Shown here: positions 9,554-18,159 of the stretch, in pieces
Layout: the number at the start of each line of letters is the position of its first letter
Position numbering within the stretch: the first letter of the stretch is position 1
Assembly: GCF_900091575.1 (NCBI RefSeq)
Contig: NZ_FMCR01000004.1
Coordinates: 186,001 to 250,000, forward strand
DNA length: 64,000 nt
Direction of reading: 5' to 3'
DNA from: Micromonospora saelicesensis
GTDB lineage: Bacteria; Actinomycetota; Actinomycetes; Mycobacteriales; Micromonosporaceae
The notes under the pieces: model-generated
The model's input: the letters and a program-made list of their open reading frames with translations, nothing else
Database searches by the model: none
What the model was told of the DNA's origin: nothing
Position numbers and translations under genes: made by a program

Positions 9554-11686
9554 TCAGCCGGCCACGGCGAGGGCGAGTGGGAGCACGTCGGTCGCGCCGG
9601 CCCGGCGTAGGGCCCGGGCCACCAGCGTCATCGTCCAGCCCGAGTCGATCAGGTCGTCGACGAGCAGCACCGGGCCGTCCAGCCCGGCCAGGGCGTCGGC
9701 CAGGTCGGTCGGCACGGTGAAGGTGTCGTGCAGCGCGCGTACCCGTTGGGCGCTGTTGCCGCGCGGCCCGGTCGGGCCGTCGGGGCCGGCGGCGGTGACC
9801 TCGCCGAGCAGCGGCAGCCGGCCCACTGTGGCGATCCGCTCGGCCAGGGAGCCGAGCAGCCGGGGCCGCCGCCGGGAACCGACAGCGACCACCGCCACCG
9901 GCCGACGGGGCCACGGGGAGTCGCCGTGCGCCCACGCCTTCAGCACCTCCACGACCGCGCCGGCGACATCGTCTGGCACCGGCGCGTCTGGCGCCTCCGG
10001 GCCGACGAGAGCACGCAGCCGGCCGCCCCAGCCCAGGTCGGAGAGGCGCCCGACGGCCCGGCCCGGCAGCGCCTGCTCCGCGGGGGCGATCCGGCCCTTG
10101 AGGGGTACGCCCACCGCGTCGAGCCCGGTCGGCCAGAGCTTCTTCGGCGCGATCTCCACGCCGGGTCGACCCAGGAAGGTCTGCGCGGCGGCGAGCGCGG
10201 CCGTCGACACGTCCGCGGCGAAGAGCGGGTCGGCGCATCTGTCGCACCGGCCGCAGTCAGCCGCCTCGGTGTCGTCCAGGCGTTCCCGTAGATACCGCAT
10301 CCGGCAGTCGGACGTCGTCGCGTACTCCCGCATGGCCTGTTGTTCGACGGTGCGCGCCTCGGCGACGCGGCGCAACCGGGCCTCGTCGTAGACCCACGGC
10401 TCGCCGGTGGCGAGCCAACCACCGCGCACCCGGCGGACCGCGCCGTCCACGTCGAGCACCTTGAGCATCAGCTCCAACCGGGCCCGGCGCAGGTCGACGA
10501 GCGGTTCGAGCGCCTGGGTGGAGAGCGGGCGGTCGGTGTGCAGGGCGGCCAGCACGGCCCGGACCTGCTGCTCCGGTGGGAACGCGAGCGAGGCGAAGTA
10601 ACGCCAGATCGCGGCGTCCTCGACGCCGGGCAGCAGCAGCACCTCGGCGTGCTCGACGGCGCGGCCCGCGCGGCCGACCTGCTGGTAGTACGCGATCGGC
10701 GAGGGTGGCGCGCCGAGGTGGACGACGAAGCCCAGGTCGGGCTTGTCGAAGCCCATGCCGAGGGCGCTGGTGGCGACCAACGCCTTGATCTTGTTGTCGA
10801 GCAGGTCCTGTTCGGCGGCCCGCCGGTCGGCGTCGTCGGACTGCCCGCTGTACGAGGCGACCGGGTAGCCCCGGGAGCGCAGGAACTCGGCCGTCTCCCC
10901 CGCTGCCGCCACGGTCAGCGTGTAGACGATGCCCGAGCCGGGCAGCTGGTCCAGGTGGTCGGCGAGCCAGGCCAGCCGGTGCGCCGGGCTGGGCAGGTCG
11001 AGCACCCCGAGGCGCAGCGACTCGCGGTCCAGGGTGCCGCGCAGGATGAGGGCGTCGCCCAGTTGCTCGGCGACGTCCTGGGTGACCCGGGCGTTGGCGG
11101 TGGCGGTGGTCGCCAGCACGGGGGTGCGCTCGGGCAGCTCGGCGAGGAACGTCCGCAGCCGCCGGTAGTCCGGCCGGAAGTCGTGCCCCCAGTCGGAGAC
11201 GCAGTGCGCCTCGTCGACCACCAGCAGGCCGGTGGTCGCGGCCAACTTCGGCAGGACGCCGTCACGGAAGTCCGGGTTGTTGAGGCGTTCCGGGCTGATC
11301 AGCAGCACGTCCACCGCGCCGGTCTGGATCTCGGCGGTGATCTCGTCCCACTCGTCGAGGTTCGCCGAGTTGATCGTGCGGGCCCGGATGCCGGCCCGCG
11401 CGGCGGCCTCGACCTGGTTGCGCATCAACGCCAGCAGCGGCGAGACGATGACTGTCGGCCCGGCCTGGTGGGCCTGCTCGCGGTCCCGGAGCAGTGCGGT
11501 GGCCACGAAGTAGACGGCCGACTTGCCCCAACCGGTGCGCTGGACGCAGAGCACCCGCCGCCGGTCGACGACCAGCGCCTCGATGGCGCGCCACTGGTCC
11601 TCGCGCAGCCGGGCGTGGTCACCGGCCAGCCGGCGCAGCACCGCCTCGGCCCGTTCCCGTACCGCTGCCCGCTCTGCTGTCTCCAC
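9554..11686 (-). CDS. recQ: RecQ-family DNA helicase with C-terminal phosphoribosyltransferase-like domain
   Basis: 710 residues, ATG start. Helicase motifs: Walker A TGWGKS (51-56), DEAH with HCVSDWGHDFRP (158-172), TATA (194-197), and QQVGRAGRAVE (335-345). A RecQ zinc-binding module has Cys 461, 478, 481 and 484. After about residue 500 there is no HRDC domain. Instead the chain ends with a PRTase-like fold whose PRPP-loop motif, VLLVDDLIDSGWTMT, is at 673-687 as in ComF-type proteins. The family unwinds DNA 3' to 5' in recombination and repair. The fused domain may sense a nucleotide or be structural. It stands in tandem with SARP upstream (56-nt gap). Confidence 0.92.
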   Translation of the reverse strand: METAERAAVRERAEAVLRRLAGDHARLREDQWRAIEALVVDRRRVLCVQRTGWGKSAVYFVATALLRDREQAHQAGPTVIVSPLLALMRNQVEAAARAGIRARTINSANLDEWDEITAEIQTGAVDVLLISPERLNNPDFRDGVLPKLAATTGLLVVDEAHCVSDWGHDFRPDYRRLRTFLAELPERTPVLATTATANARVTQDVAEQLGDALILRGTLDRESLRLGVLDLPSPAHRLAWLADHLDQLPGSGIVYTLTVAAAGETAEFLRSRGYPVASYSGQSDDADRRAAEQDLLDNKIKALVATSALGMGFDKPDLGFVVHLGAPPSPIAYYQQVGRAGRAVEHAEVLLLPGVEDAAIWRYFASLAFPPEQQVRAVLAALHTDRPLSTQALEPLVDLRRARLELMLKVLDVDGAVRRVRGGWLATGEPWVYDEARLRRVAEARTVEQQAMREYATTSDCRMRYLRERLDDTEAADCGRCDRCADPLFAADVSTAALAAAQTFLGRPGVEIAPKKLWPTGLDAVGVPLKGRIAPAEQALPGRAVGRLSDLGWGGRLRALVGPEAPDAPVPDDVAGAVVEVLKAWAHGDSPWPRRPVAVVAVGSRRRPRLLGSLAERIATVGRLPLLGEVTAAGPDGPTGPRGNSAQRVRALHDTFTVPTDLADALAGLDGPVLLVDDLIDSGWTMTLVARALRRAGATDVLPLALAVAG

Positions 11687-11742
11687 CCGGCATTTCTACC
11701 AGCGCTGGACGCTTACGCCCCGGTCCGCGCGAGAGGTTCCGG

Positions 11743-13548
11743 TCACGATCCGACCGGTGGCGGCGAAACGGGCACCGATGTCGGGGGCAGGAAGACCAGC
11801 AGCTCATGGAGGGGTTCGGTGGTGTTCGGAGGCAGCAGACAACGGCCCGCGAACTCTTCCATCGAGGCGTACGGGCCGCGCATCCAACGGTCCACCACGA
11901 TCTGCCGGCACTGGTGCTCGGTCAGGCCGGGCAGCGTGGCGAGCACCTGCTCCGGGACGGCGTTGACGTCGATCAGACCGCCGTCGTCGAAGCTCCGGGC
12001 CAGGTCGGGTCGGCCGATGCTCAGCTCACCGCGCGCCGCCGGGTAGTGGTACAGCAGGTAGCGGGCGTGCTCCCGACGGACGCGCCGCTCGACGTCGACC
12101 CGATCGTCCGCGTTCACCCGCTGGCTGCCGGTGATCGCCGCCCAGAGGCCTCGACTGAGCAGGATCACGTGCACCGCCCCGACGATCCAGGTGATCAGCG
12201 CCAGGCCGAAGAACGAGAACGCCGTGACGCCCGGAACCTCGGCCTCCGGGTCCTCGACGTTGAGGAGGTTCACTTCGACGGTGATCAGGGCCAGGTAGCC
12301 GACGCCGGCGATGGCGAGGCGCCAGCTACGCCGCCAGACCGCGTACGCGAGGATCACGACCCAGGTGAGGCAGCCGCCGGAGAGCAGGACGAGGGCCGTA
12401 CCGACGATCGTGGCAGCCCGGCTCGCCCAGCGCGGCGGCGACGTCCTGGCGCGCTTTGCGCCATCCAGGGGCGGCGGTGCGGTAACCAGGGTCGACAGGT
12501 TCGGCGGGGGGCCGTACACCGGGAACGGCTCCGGGGCGTGAGTCGACAGCGGCGGCGAGCTGACGGGTGGCGGGCCGGCCTGCGGCGGCACGGCCGCAGC
12601 TTCCGCTGCGAGTGGCGGCGGCAGTGCTCTGGTCGACGGATCGTCCGGTCGGGCTGGCCCTGTCGTCGGCAACCCGGTGGGTGGCCCGGCGGCGGGTGGT
12701 GTGGCGGGGGCCGGTGGCCCTGAGCTGGGCCTGGTTGGTTCGACGGCCGCCGACGGCAGTGACACGGCAGTGGGCGGCAGTAGCGCCGGATCGGCCCGCA
12801 GGACGCGGCGGTGCAGGTCCTGAAGAGCATCGCCAGGCTCGATGCCGTACTCGTCGGACAACAGGCCACGAAAGTCCCGGTACTCGGCCAGCGCCTCGGC
12901 CTGCCGCCCGCTGCGATGCAGCGCCAGCATCAACTGGTAACGCAGCCGCTCGCGCAGCGGAAACTCGGCGGTCAACTCGCGCAGCTCACCGACCATCTCC
13001 CCGTGCCCGCCCAGGCGTAGCTCCAGATCAGCCCAGCTCTCCAGCGCGGTGGCCCGCAGCTCCAGCCAACGCTGTCGGGCGGAGTCGAAGAACGGCCCGG
13101 CAAAGCCGCTGAACGGCTCGCCCTTCCACAACTCCAATGTGGCCTTCAGCTCGCTCACCGCCTCGGCCATCCGACCCTCGGCGCGGAGCCGCTCGGCCCG
13201 ACGGATCCCCCGCTCGAACCTGAGGGCGTCGACCGCGTCCGGCCCGAGCCGGAGCTGATAACCGGCGTCGGTGAGCGTCAGCACCTGACCAGGGCTACGC
13301 GGAGTGCGCTCGGGCTCCAGCACCCGACGCAGCCCAGCGACATATTTCTGCACCACGTTCGCACCGTTGGCCGGCGGCTCCTCGGGCCACACGGCGTCCA
13401 CGATCTGGGTGGTGGTGACCGGACGGCCGCCAGAGAGCAGGAGCACGGCCAGGACGGCCCGTTGCTTGCCGGCCCCCAGGTCGAGATCCCGGTCGCCGCG
13501 CCAGGCCCGCTGGGGCCCGAGAATCTCGAAGCGCAGCTCACCTGACAT
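11743..13548 (-). CDS. SARP-type regulator (OmpR-like wHTH + BTAD) with membrane helices and helix-hairpin-helix tail
   Basis: 601 residues from ATG 13548 with AGGAG upstream; the frame stays open further upstream but that part is a shadow. Residues 1-100 form the winged helix (ILGPQRAWRGDRDLDLGAGK, VTTTQIVDAVWP). Residues 105-250 are the bacterial transcriptional activation domain (AVSELKATLELWKGEPF, ALAEYRDFRGLLSDEYGIEP). Next come a Pro-rich linker (255-360), three hydrophobic helices (379-404, 410-428, 442-466), and a segment with DVNAVPEQVLATLPGLTEHQ (527-546) matching ComEA-like HhH motifs. Classic SARPs are soluble, so membrane anchoring is unusual. It is divergent from the lipoprotein gene 148 nt away, a plausible target. 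Confidence 0.88.
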   Translation of the reverse strand: MSGELRFEILGPQRAWRGDRDLDLGAGKQRAVLAVLLLSGGRPVTTTQIVDAVWPEEPPANGANVVQKYVAGLRRVLEPERTPRSPGQVLTLTDAGYQLRLGPDAVDALRFERGIRRAERLRAEGRMAEAVSELKATLELWKGEPFSGFAGPFFDSARQRWLELRATALESWADLELRLGGHGEMVGELRELTAEFPLRERLRYQLMLALHRSGRQAEALAEYRDFRGLLSDEYGIEPGDALQDLHRRVLRADPALLPPTAVSLPSAAVEPTRPSSGPPAPATPPAAGPPTGLPTTGPARPDDPSTRALPPPLAAEAAAVPPQAGPPPVSSPPLSTHAPEPFPVYGPPPNLSTLVTAPPPLDGAKRARTSPPRWASRAATIVGTALVLLSGGCLTWVVILAYAVWRRSWRLAIAGVGYLALITVEVNLLNVEDPEAEVPGVTAFSFFGLALITWIVGAVHVILLSRGLWAAITGSQRVNADDRVDVERRVRREHARYLLYHYPAARGELSIGRPDLARSFDDGGLIDVNAVPEQVLATLPGLTEHQCRQIVVDRWMRGPYASMEEFAGRCLLPPNTTEPLHELLVFLPPTSVPVSPPPVGS

Positions 13549-13695
13549 GCGAGTTCCCGCTCCTGACACCCCACTGCCGGCGCCCCGTCGGTGCACCGCC
13601 GTCGAACCGCAGCATATCGGCAGTGGTTCCGCCGTACCGCCCGGCAGCATCTGTCCCGGCAGAAGCCAAGCACCGTCAAGGAAAGAGACTCTGTG

Positions 13696-14517
13696 ATGAC
13701 GAACGGAACCGGCCGCACCGGCACCACCCGGCGGAAGTTCAGCACCCTGGTTGGCGTCATCGCCGCGACCACTCTGCTGGCCGGCTGCGGCCCGGATGCG
13801 TCCGGTCCCGCCGCTGGCGGCAGCCCGAGCCCGACCCCCACCCCGAAGGAGGCGCTGCTCGCCGCGGTGCCGGACGGCACCGAGGGTGCATTCCGGTTCA
13901 CCGGGAAAGACTCCAGCTCGGACATCTCGGGTGTGGTGGACCCGGCCGCGAAGGGCATGGACCTCACCGCCGCGTACAAGGACCCGGAACACGGGTTCAC
14001 CACCCGGATGTCGTTCCTCCTGGTGAAGGAGCAGCTCTGGCTGAAGGTCAAGTTCACCGGCACCGAGGGGTTGACCGGGCTGCCGAAGCTGCCGAACCGC
14101 TGGATGGAACTGGACCGCGCCAAGCTGACCGATGGGGAAACGGCGCCGACGTACGAGGGCGCCGACGTCGGCAACGCCGGCCCGATCATCGAGGCCGCCA
14201 CGACGGTCGAGGCGAAGGAGGACCGGACGTACACCGGAGTCGTCGACCTGACCAAGGGCCAGGCCGGCGAGGCCGTCGGCGAGGAGGAGGTGGCGGCCCT
14301 GGGTGCGGCGGCCGGGCAGGTTCCGTTCACGGCCGTCGTCGGCCCCGACGGCAACCTCGCCTCGCTCACCCTGGCCATTCCCGCCGCCGGTAAGGCGAAG
14401 GCCTGGAATTACCTGGTGAAGTACGCCGACTACGGCAAGGCGCCCACGCTCGCCGCGCCGACCGGAAGCGCGGCACAGGAGGCGCCAAAGGCGGCCTACG
14501 ACATGCTCAACGGCTGA
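13696..14517 (+). CDS. Secreted lipoprotein of unknown function (LppX/LprG-like in general form)
   Basis: 273 residues from ATG 13696 (GTG 13693 directly before is equally possible; AAGGAAAG is at 13678-13685). It has a twin-arginine-like start (TTRRKFSTLVG), a hydrophobic stretch, and the lipobox LLAGC. A Pro/Ser/Thr linker precedes a beta-rich domain (FRFTGKDSSSDISGVVDPAAKGM, MSFLLVKEQLWLKVKF) that recalls actinobacterial LppX/LprG lipid-carrier-like proteins, though I cannot confirm it. It is divergent from the SARP gene and convergent with livM, with a hairpin in between. Confidence 0.82.
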   Translation: MTNGTGRTGTTRRKFSTLVGVIAATTLLAGCGPDASGPAAGGSPSPTPTPKEALLAAVPDGTEGAFRFTGKDSSSDISGVVDPAAKGMDLTAAYKDPEHGFTTRMSFLLVKEQLWLKVKFTGTEGLTGLPKLPNRWMELDRAKLTDGETAPTYEGADVGNAGPIIEAATTVEAKEDRTYTGVVDLTKGQAGEAVGEEEVAALGAAAGQVPFTAVVGPDGNLASLTLAIPAAGKAKAWNYLVKYADYGKAPTLAAPTGSAAQEAPKAAYDMLNG

Positions 14518-14559
14518 CCACCAGGGGGTCGCGGCCACACGGGGAGCCGCGCCCCCCTG

Positions 14560-14630
14560 ACCCCGTCGATCATGAAGTTGTCGCCGGCCGGCACGGCGTG
14601 TCGTGACAACAACTTCATGATCGACGGGGT
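14560..14630 (+). repeat. 63-nt hairpin repeat, copy 2, with extended 22-bp perfect stem
   Basis: The core at 14564-14626 aligns to the copy at 8308-8370 in reverse orientation. Arms ACCCCGTCGATCATGAAG... (from 14560) and ...CTTCATGATCGACGGGGT (to 14630) give 22 uninterrupted pairs. The fourth core pair is C-G here and T-A in copy 1, a compensatory change. It lies between the convergent lipoprotein and livM 3' ends and may terminate both. Confidence 0.85.
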
Positions 14631-14641
14631 GGTGGGTGGGG

Positions 14642-15748
14642 TCAGCGGCCTCGCGGGCGGAGGGCGCGGGTCAGGTGCGACAGGCGGGGGGCCAGGCTGG
14701 TCAGGCCTCCGGGGAAGAAGTAGACGGCCAGGATGAAGACAGTGCCCAGGACGAACAGCGGCTGGCTCAGCGGACGGCTGAGGACGGCCGGCAGGTTGTC
14801 CACCGCGTCGCTCGTGCCGAAGGCGGTGAGCCGGTGATCCAGGTACATGTAGAGGACGCCGCCGAGCACCGGACCCCACCGGGTGCCCGGCCCGCCGAGC
14901 ACCACCATGACCAGCAGCGACAGGGTCAGCTCGGAGGACGTGATGTGCGGCGACGCGCCGCCGACGATCAGGACGTAGACCACCCCGCCCGCCGATGCCA
15001 ACCCGCCGGCCAGGGTGAACGCCACCAGCTTGTAGCGGTACGGGTCCAGCCCGAGGACGCCGATCCGCCGCTCGTCGTCGCGCAGCCCGGCGAGCACCCG
15101 ACCGGTCGGTGAGCCGCTCACCCGGTGCACCACGAAGACCACAAGGGTCAGGTACGCCAGCGCCAACCAGTACAGGTTGACCGTGTTGGTCACCCCCACC
15201 AGCCCGGCGGGCAGCCCCGACACGTCCAGCGGCAGGCCCTCCTCGCCACCGGTGAGCCCACCGAAGTCCCTGGCCACCAGGATCGCGCCCACCTGGGCGA
15301 AGGCCAGCGTGACCATGGCGAACGCGATGCCCACCGTCCGCAGCGCCACCGCGCCGAGCAGCGCGGCGAGGATGGTGCCGCCGGTGATGGTCAGCAGCGC
15401 CGCCTGCCACAGCGGCAGACCGGCCCGGGTGACCAGGATGTCGGTGCCGTAGACACCGGCGGCGAAGTACAGCGCGTGCCCGAAGGAGAGCATCCCGGTC
15501 CGGCCGAAGAGCAGGTCGTACCCGGCCGCCAGCCCGCCGAAGATCAGGCAGATGGCGAGCAGTTGCAGGGTGCCGGGTGAGTTGACCGGCCCCTCGAAGA
15601 TCCCCGGCAGGGAGATCGTCGAGTACGGCAGGATCGCCAGCACGACCAGTGCGACCAGCGGCAGGAACGGGCGGACCCGCTGCCACCGCCCCCGTTGCGG
15701 ACTCAGTTCGTCGGGCACCTGTGCGCGAGGCGCGTCGATCACCGTCAT
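14642..15748 (-). CDS. livM: Branched-chain amino acid/amide ABC transporter permease, LivM family
   Basis: 368 residues from ATG 15748, overlapping the livH stop by 4 nt (ATGA). Eight to ten hydrophobic helices and family signatures GYDLLFGRTGMLSFGHALYF and VVLGGPGTRWGPVLGG are visible. The last gene of the five-gene importer, ending at the hairpin repeat. It pairs with LivH to form the transmembrane channel. The C-terminal tail is basic (RLSHLTRALRPRGR). Confidence 0.93.
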   Translation of the reverse strand: MTVIDAPRAQVPDELSPQRGRWQRVRPFLPLVALVVLAILPYSTISLPGIFEGPVNSPGTLQLLAICLIFGGLAAGYDLLFGRTGMLSFGHALYFAAGVYGTDILVTRAGLPLWQAALLTITGGTILAALLGAVALRTVGIAFAMVTLAFAQVGAILVARDFGGLTGGEEGLPLDVSGLPAGLVGVTNTVNLYWLALAYLTLVVFVVHRVSGSPTGRVLAGLRDDERRIGVLGLDPYRYKLVAFTLAGGLASAGGVVYVLIVGGASPHITSSELTLSLLVMVVLGGPGTRWGPVLGGVLYMYLDHRLTAFGTSDAVDNLPAVLSRPLSQPLFVLGTVFILAVYFFPGGLTSLAPRLSHLTRALRPRGR

Positions 15749-16635
15749 GCCGTTGCCACCTTTCCGGCGATGCCCTGCGGACGCAGCAGCAGCACCACGG
15801 CCAGCAGCCCGACCACGCAGATGTCGCCCAGCCCGGACGTGCCGTAGTAGTTGACGAACTGCTGCACCAGCCCGACCACGACCGCCGCGTACGCGGAGCC
15901 GACCACCGAGCCCATCCCGCCGATCACCACGACGATGAACGCGAAGATCAGCAGCGAGCCGCCCTGCCCGGGCGAGACGGTGCCGAAGTAGACCCCGCCG
16001 AGCGCGCCGGCGAGCGCGGCGGCCGCCCCACCGATCGCGAAGACCAGAGTGAACGCCTTGCGGACGTCGATGCCCAGCGCGGTCACCATCTCCCGGTTCT
16101 CCACCCCGGCCCGGATCACCAGGCCGTACCGGGTCCACCGCAGGAACGCCAGGATCGCGCCGAGCACCAGCACCGCCGCGATGATCAGCAGCAGGCCACC
16201 GTTGGGCACCTGCGCGCCGAAGATCCCGGTCACCTGCCGGGTCCAGTCCGGACGCGGGAACGGCCGGGCGTCCGCACCCCAGGTGGCCTGGAGCAACGCC
16301 ACCCCGGCCAGCGACAGGCCGACGGTGACCAGCACCTGCTCGATGGTGCGGGAGTACAGCGGGCGGATCAGCACCAGCTCGACCAGGATCGCGACCAGCG
16401 TGCCGGCGGCCACCCCGAAGGCGACCGCGAACACGAAGCCGAACCCGTCCGGGCCGGCGCCCGGCAGGTTGCCCGCCGCCCACCAGGTGCCGTACGCGCC
16501 GACGCCGAGGAACAGCCCGTGCGCGAAGTTGAGCACGTCGGCCAGGCCGAAGACCAGGGACAGGCCGGAGGCGACCAGGAAGTACAGCGCCGCCAGGCCG
16601 AGCCCGGTCAACGCCAACAGGATCACGGTGCCCAT
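15745..16635 (-). CDS. livH: Branched-chain amino acid/amide ABC transporter permease, LivH family
   Basis: 296 residues, ATG start. Signatures LVFGLADVLNFAHGLFLGVG and VIGGMGSVVGSAYAAVVVGL identify the LivH family. About eight helices. Its start codon overlaps the livF stop by one base (TGATG), and its stop overlaps the livM start by four, so the three genes are translationally coupled. Confidence 0.94.
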   Translation of the reverse strand: MGTVILLALTGLGLAALYFLVASGLSLVFGLADVLNFAHGLFLGVGAYGTWWAAGNLPGAGPDGFGFVFAVAFGVAAGTLVAILVELVLIRPLYSRTIEQVLVTVGLSLAGVALLQATWGADARPFPRPDWTRQVTGIFGAQVPNGGLLLIIAAVLVLGAILAFLRWTRYGLVIRAGVENREMVTALGIDVRKAFTLVFAIGGAAAALAGALGGVYFGTVSPGQGGSLLIFAFIVVVIGGMGSVVGSAYAAVVVGLVQQFVNYYGTSGLGDICVVGLLAVVLLLRPQGIAGKVATA

Positions 16636-17414
16636 CAGAGCTGGTCCTCCCTCGCGACTGCGGGGCTCGCAAGCTCACTCCTCGCGCTCGGCGTGGCCGC
16701 CTCCGCGGAGCCGACACCGAGCAGCGACTTCGTCAACGCGGTCTCCAACAGCAACTCGTGGGCGTCGCCGGTCCAGGCCACCTTGCCGGCGGCCAGCACG
16801 ACCGCGTCGCGGGCCAGTCGGCGTACGACGGCCAGGTTCTGCTCGACCAGCAGCACCGGCACCGACTCCGCGACCCGTTCCAACACCTCGGCCACCTCGG
16901 TCACCACCTTCGGCGCCAACCCCTTGGTCGGCTCGTCGACAAGCAGCAGCCGGTTGTCGTTGAGCAGCACCCGACCGATGGCGAGCATCTGCTGCTGCCC
17001 GCCGGAGAGCGAACCGGCCCGTTGCCGTCCGCGCCGGTCCAGCTCCGGAAAGAGCGCGAAGACCTTGTCGTACGCCGGGGTGGTGCCCCGCCGCTCGGCG
17101 AGCCGCAGGTTCTCCGCGACGGTGAGCCCGGCGAACACGCAGCGGTCCTCGGGCACGTAGCCGAGCCCGCCGCGGACCAGCCGGTGCGTCGGCCGAGCCA
17201 GCAGGCTCTGCGCGCCCATCCGGATGGTGCCGCGGACCTCCCCGGCGGGCGGGGTGAGGCCGACGATCGCGCGCAGCGTGGTGGTCTTGCCGACGCCGTT
17301 GCGACCGAGCAGGACTGTCACGCCGGTCGGGGCGACAGTGAAGGACACCCCCTGGAGGATGTGCAGCCCGGAGATCCGGACCGACAGCTCCTCCACACTG
17401 AGGATCGGTTCCAT
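16635..17414 (-). CDS. livF: ABC transporter ATP-binding protein, LivF family
   Basis: 259 residues. Walker A GRNGVGKT, signature LSGGQQQM, Walker B LLLVDEPTKGL, and switch His in VEQN context are all present, giving a complete ATPase. The C-terminal 25 residues (GVGSAEAATPSARSELASPA) extend past the usual LivF end and are low-complexity. It shares the TGATG-style overlap with livG above (17414) and livH below. With LivG it forms the heterodimeric ATPase of the importer. Confidence 0.94.
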   Translation of the reverse strand: MEPILSVEELSVRISGLHILQGVSFTVAPTGVTVLLGRNGVGKTTTLRAIVGLTPPAGEVRGTIRMGAQSLLARPTHRLVRGGLGYVPEDRCVFAGLTVAENLRLAERRGTTPAYDKVFALFPELDRRGRQRAGSLSGGQQQMLAIGRVLLNDNRLLLVDEPTKGLAPKVVTEVAEVLERVAESVPVLLVEQNLAVVRRLARDAVVLAAGKVAWTGDAHELLLETALTKSLLGVGSAEAATPSARSELASPAVAREDQL

Positions 17415-18157
17415 CAGAGCGACTCCCCCAGGTAGGCCTCTTGCACTGTGGGGTTGGCCATCACCGTCTCCGGGGTGTCGCAGGCCAGCAGCGCGCCGTG
17501 GTGCATGACGGCGATGCGGTCGGCCAGTTCCAGGATGACGTCCATGTGGTGTTCGACCATCAGCACCGCCCGGCCGCTGTCGCCGGTCAACGACTTGATG
17601 ACGGCGACCAGCTCCGGCACGTCCTCGGCGCTGACCCCGGCCATCGGCTCGTCCAGCAGCATCACCCGCGGTTCACCGGCGAGCAGCAGGGCGATCTCCA
17701 GCTTGCGCTTCTCGCCGTGGGCCAGGGTGCCGGCGAGGGCCGTACCCCGGTGGGCGAGGCCGACCCGGTCGAGCGCCGCGTCGGCGGCGGCGGCGACCTG
17801 CCGGTCGGCCGCCGCCCGCCGCCACAGCGCCATCGAGCCCCCGCGGTGCGCCTGCACGGCGAGCCGGACGTTCTCCCGCACGCTCAGCGAGCCGAAGACC
17901 GAGGACGCCTGGAAGGTACGGCCCAGACCGAGGCGGGCCCGCCGGTGCGGCGGAAGTGCCCCGATGTCCTGCCCGTCCAGGACGATCCGGCCCTCGGTGG
18001 CCCGACGCAGGCCGGTGATCAGGTTGAACAGTGAGGTCTTACCGGCGCCGTTCGGCCCGATGACGCCCAGGAACTCCCCGGGCGCCAGATCGAGGTAGAC
18101 GCTGTCGACGATGGCGACCTCACCGATCCGCCAGGTCAGACCGCGGGTGGCGAGCAT
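17414..18157 (-). CDS. livG: ABC transporter ATP-binding protein, LivG family
   Basis: 247 residues. Walker A GPNGAGKT, a signature degenerate to LAHGEKRKLEIA as is normal for LivG (LSYGQQR/HGEKRxLE), Walker B VMLLDEPMAGV, and VEHHMD as H-loop. The gene begins 2 nt after the binding-protein stop and overlaps livF by one base. Confidence 0.94.
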   Translation of the reverse strand: MLATRGLTWRIGEVAIVDSVYLDLAPGEFLGVIGPNGAGKTSLFNLITGLRRATEGRIVLDGQDIGALPPHRRARLGLGRTFQASSVFGSLSVRENVRLAVQAHRGGSMALWRRAAADRQVAAAADAALDRVGLAHRGTALAGTLAHGEKRKLEIALLLAGEPRVMLLDEPMAGVSAEDVPELVAVIKSLTGDSGRAVLMVEHHMDVILELADRIAVMHHGALLACDTPETVMANPTVQEAYLGESL

Positions 18158-18159
18158 GG

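Noticed and set aside
13549..14538. N-terminal extension of the SARP frame on the minus strand
   Set aside because: It overlaps the lipoprotein gene and gives sequence with no domain; ATG 13548 has AGGAG and begins the winged helix.
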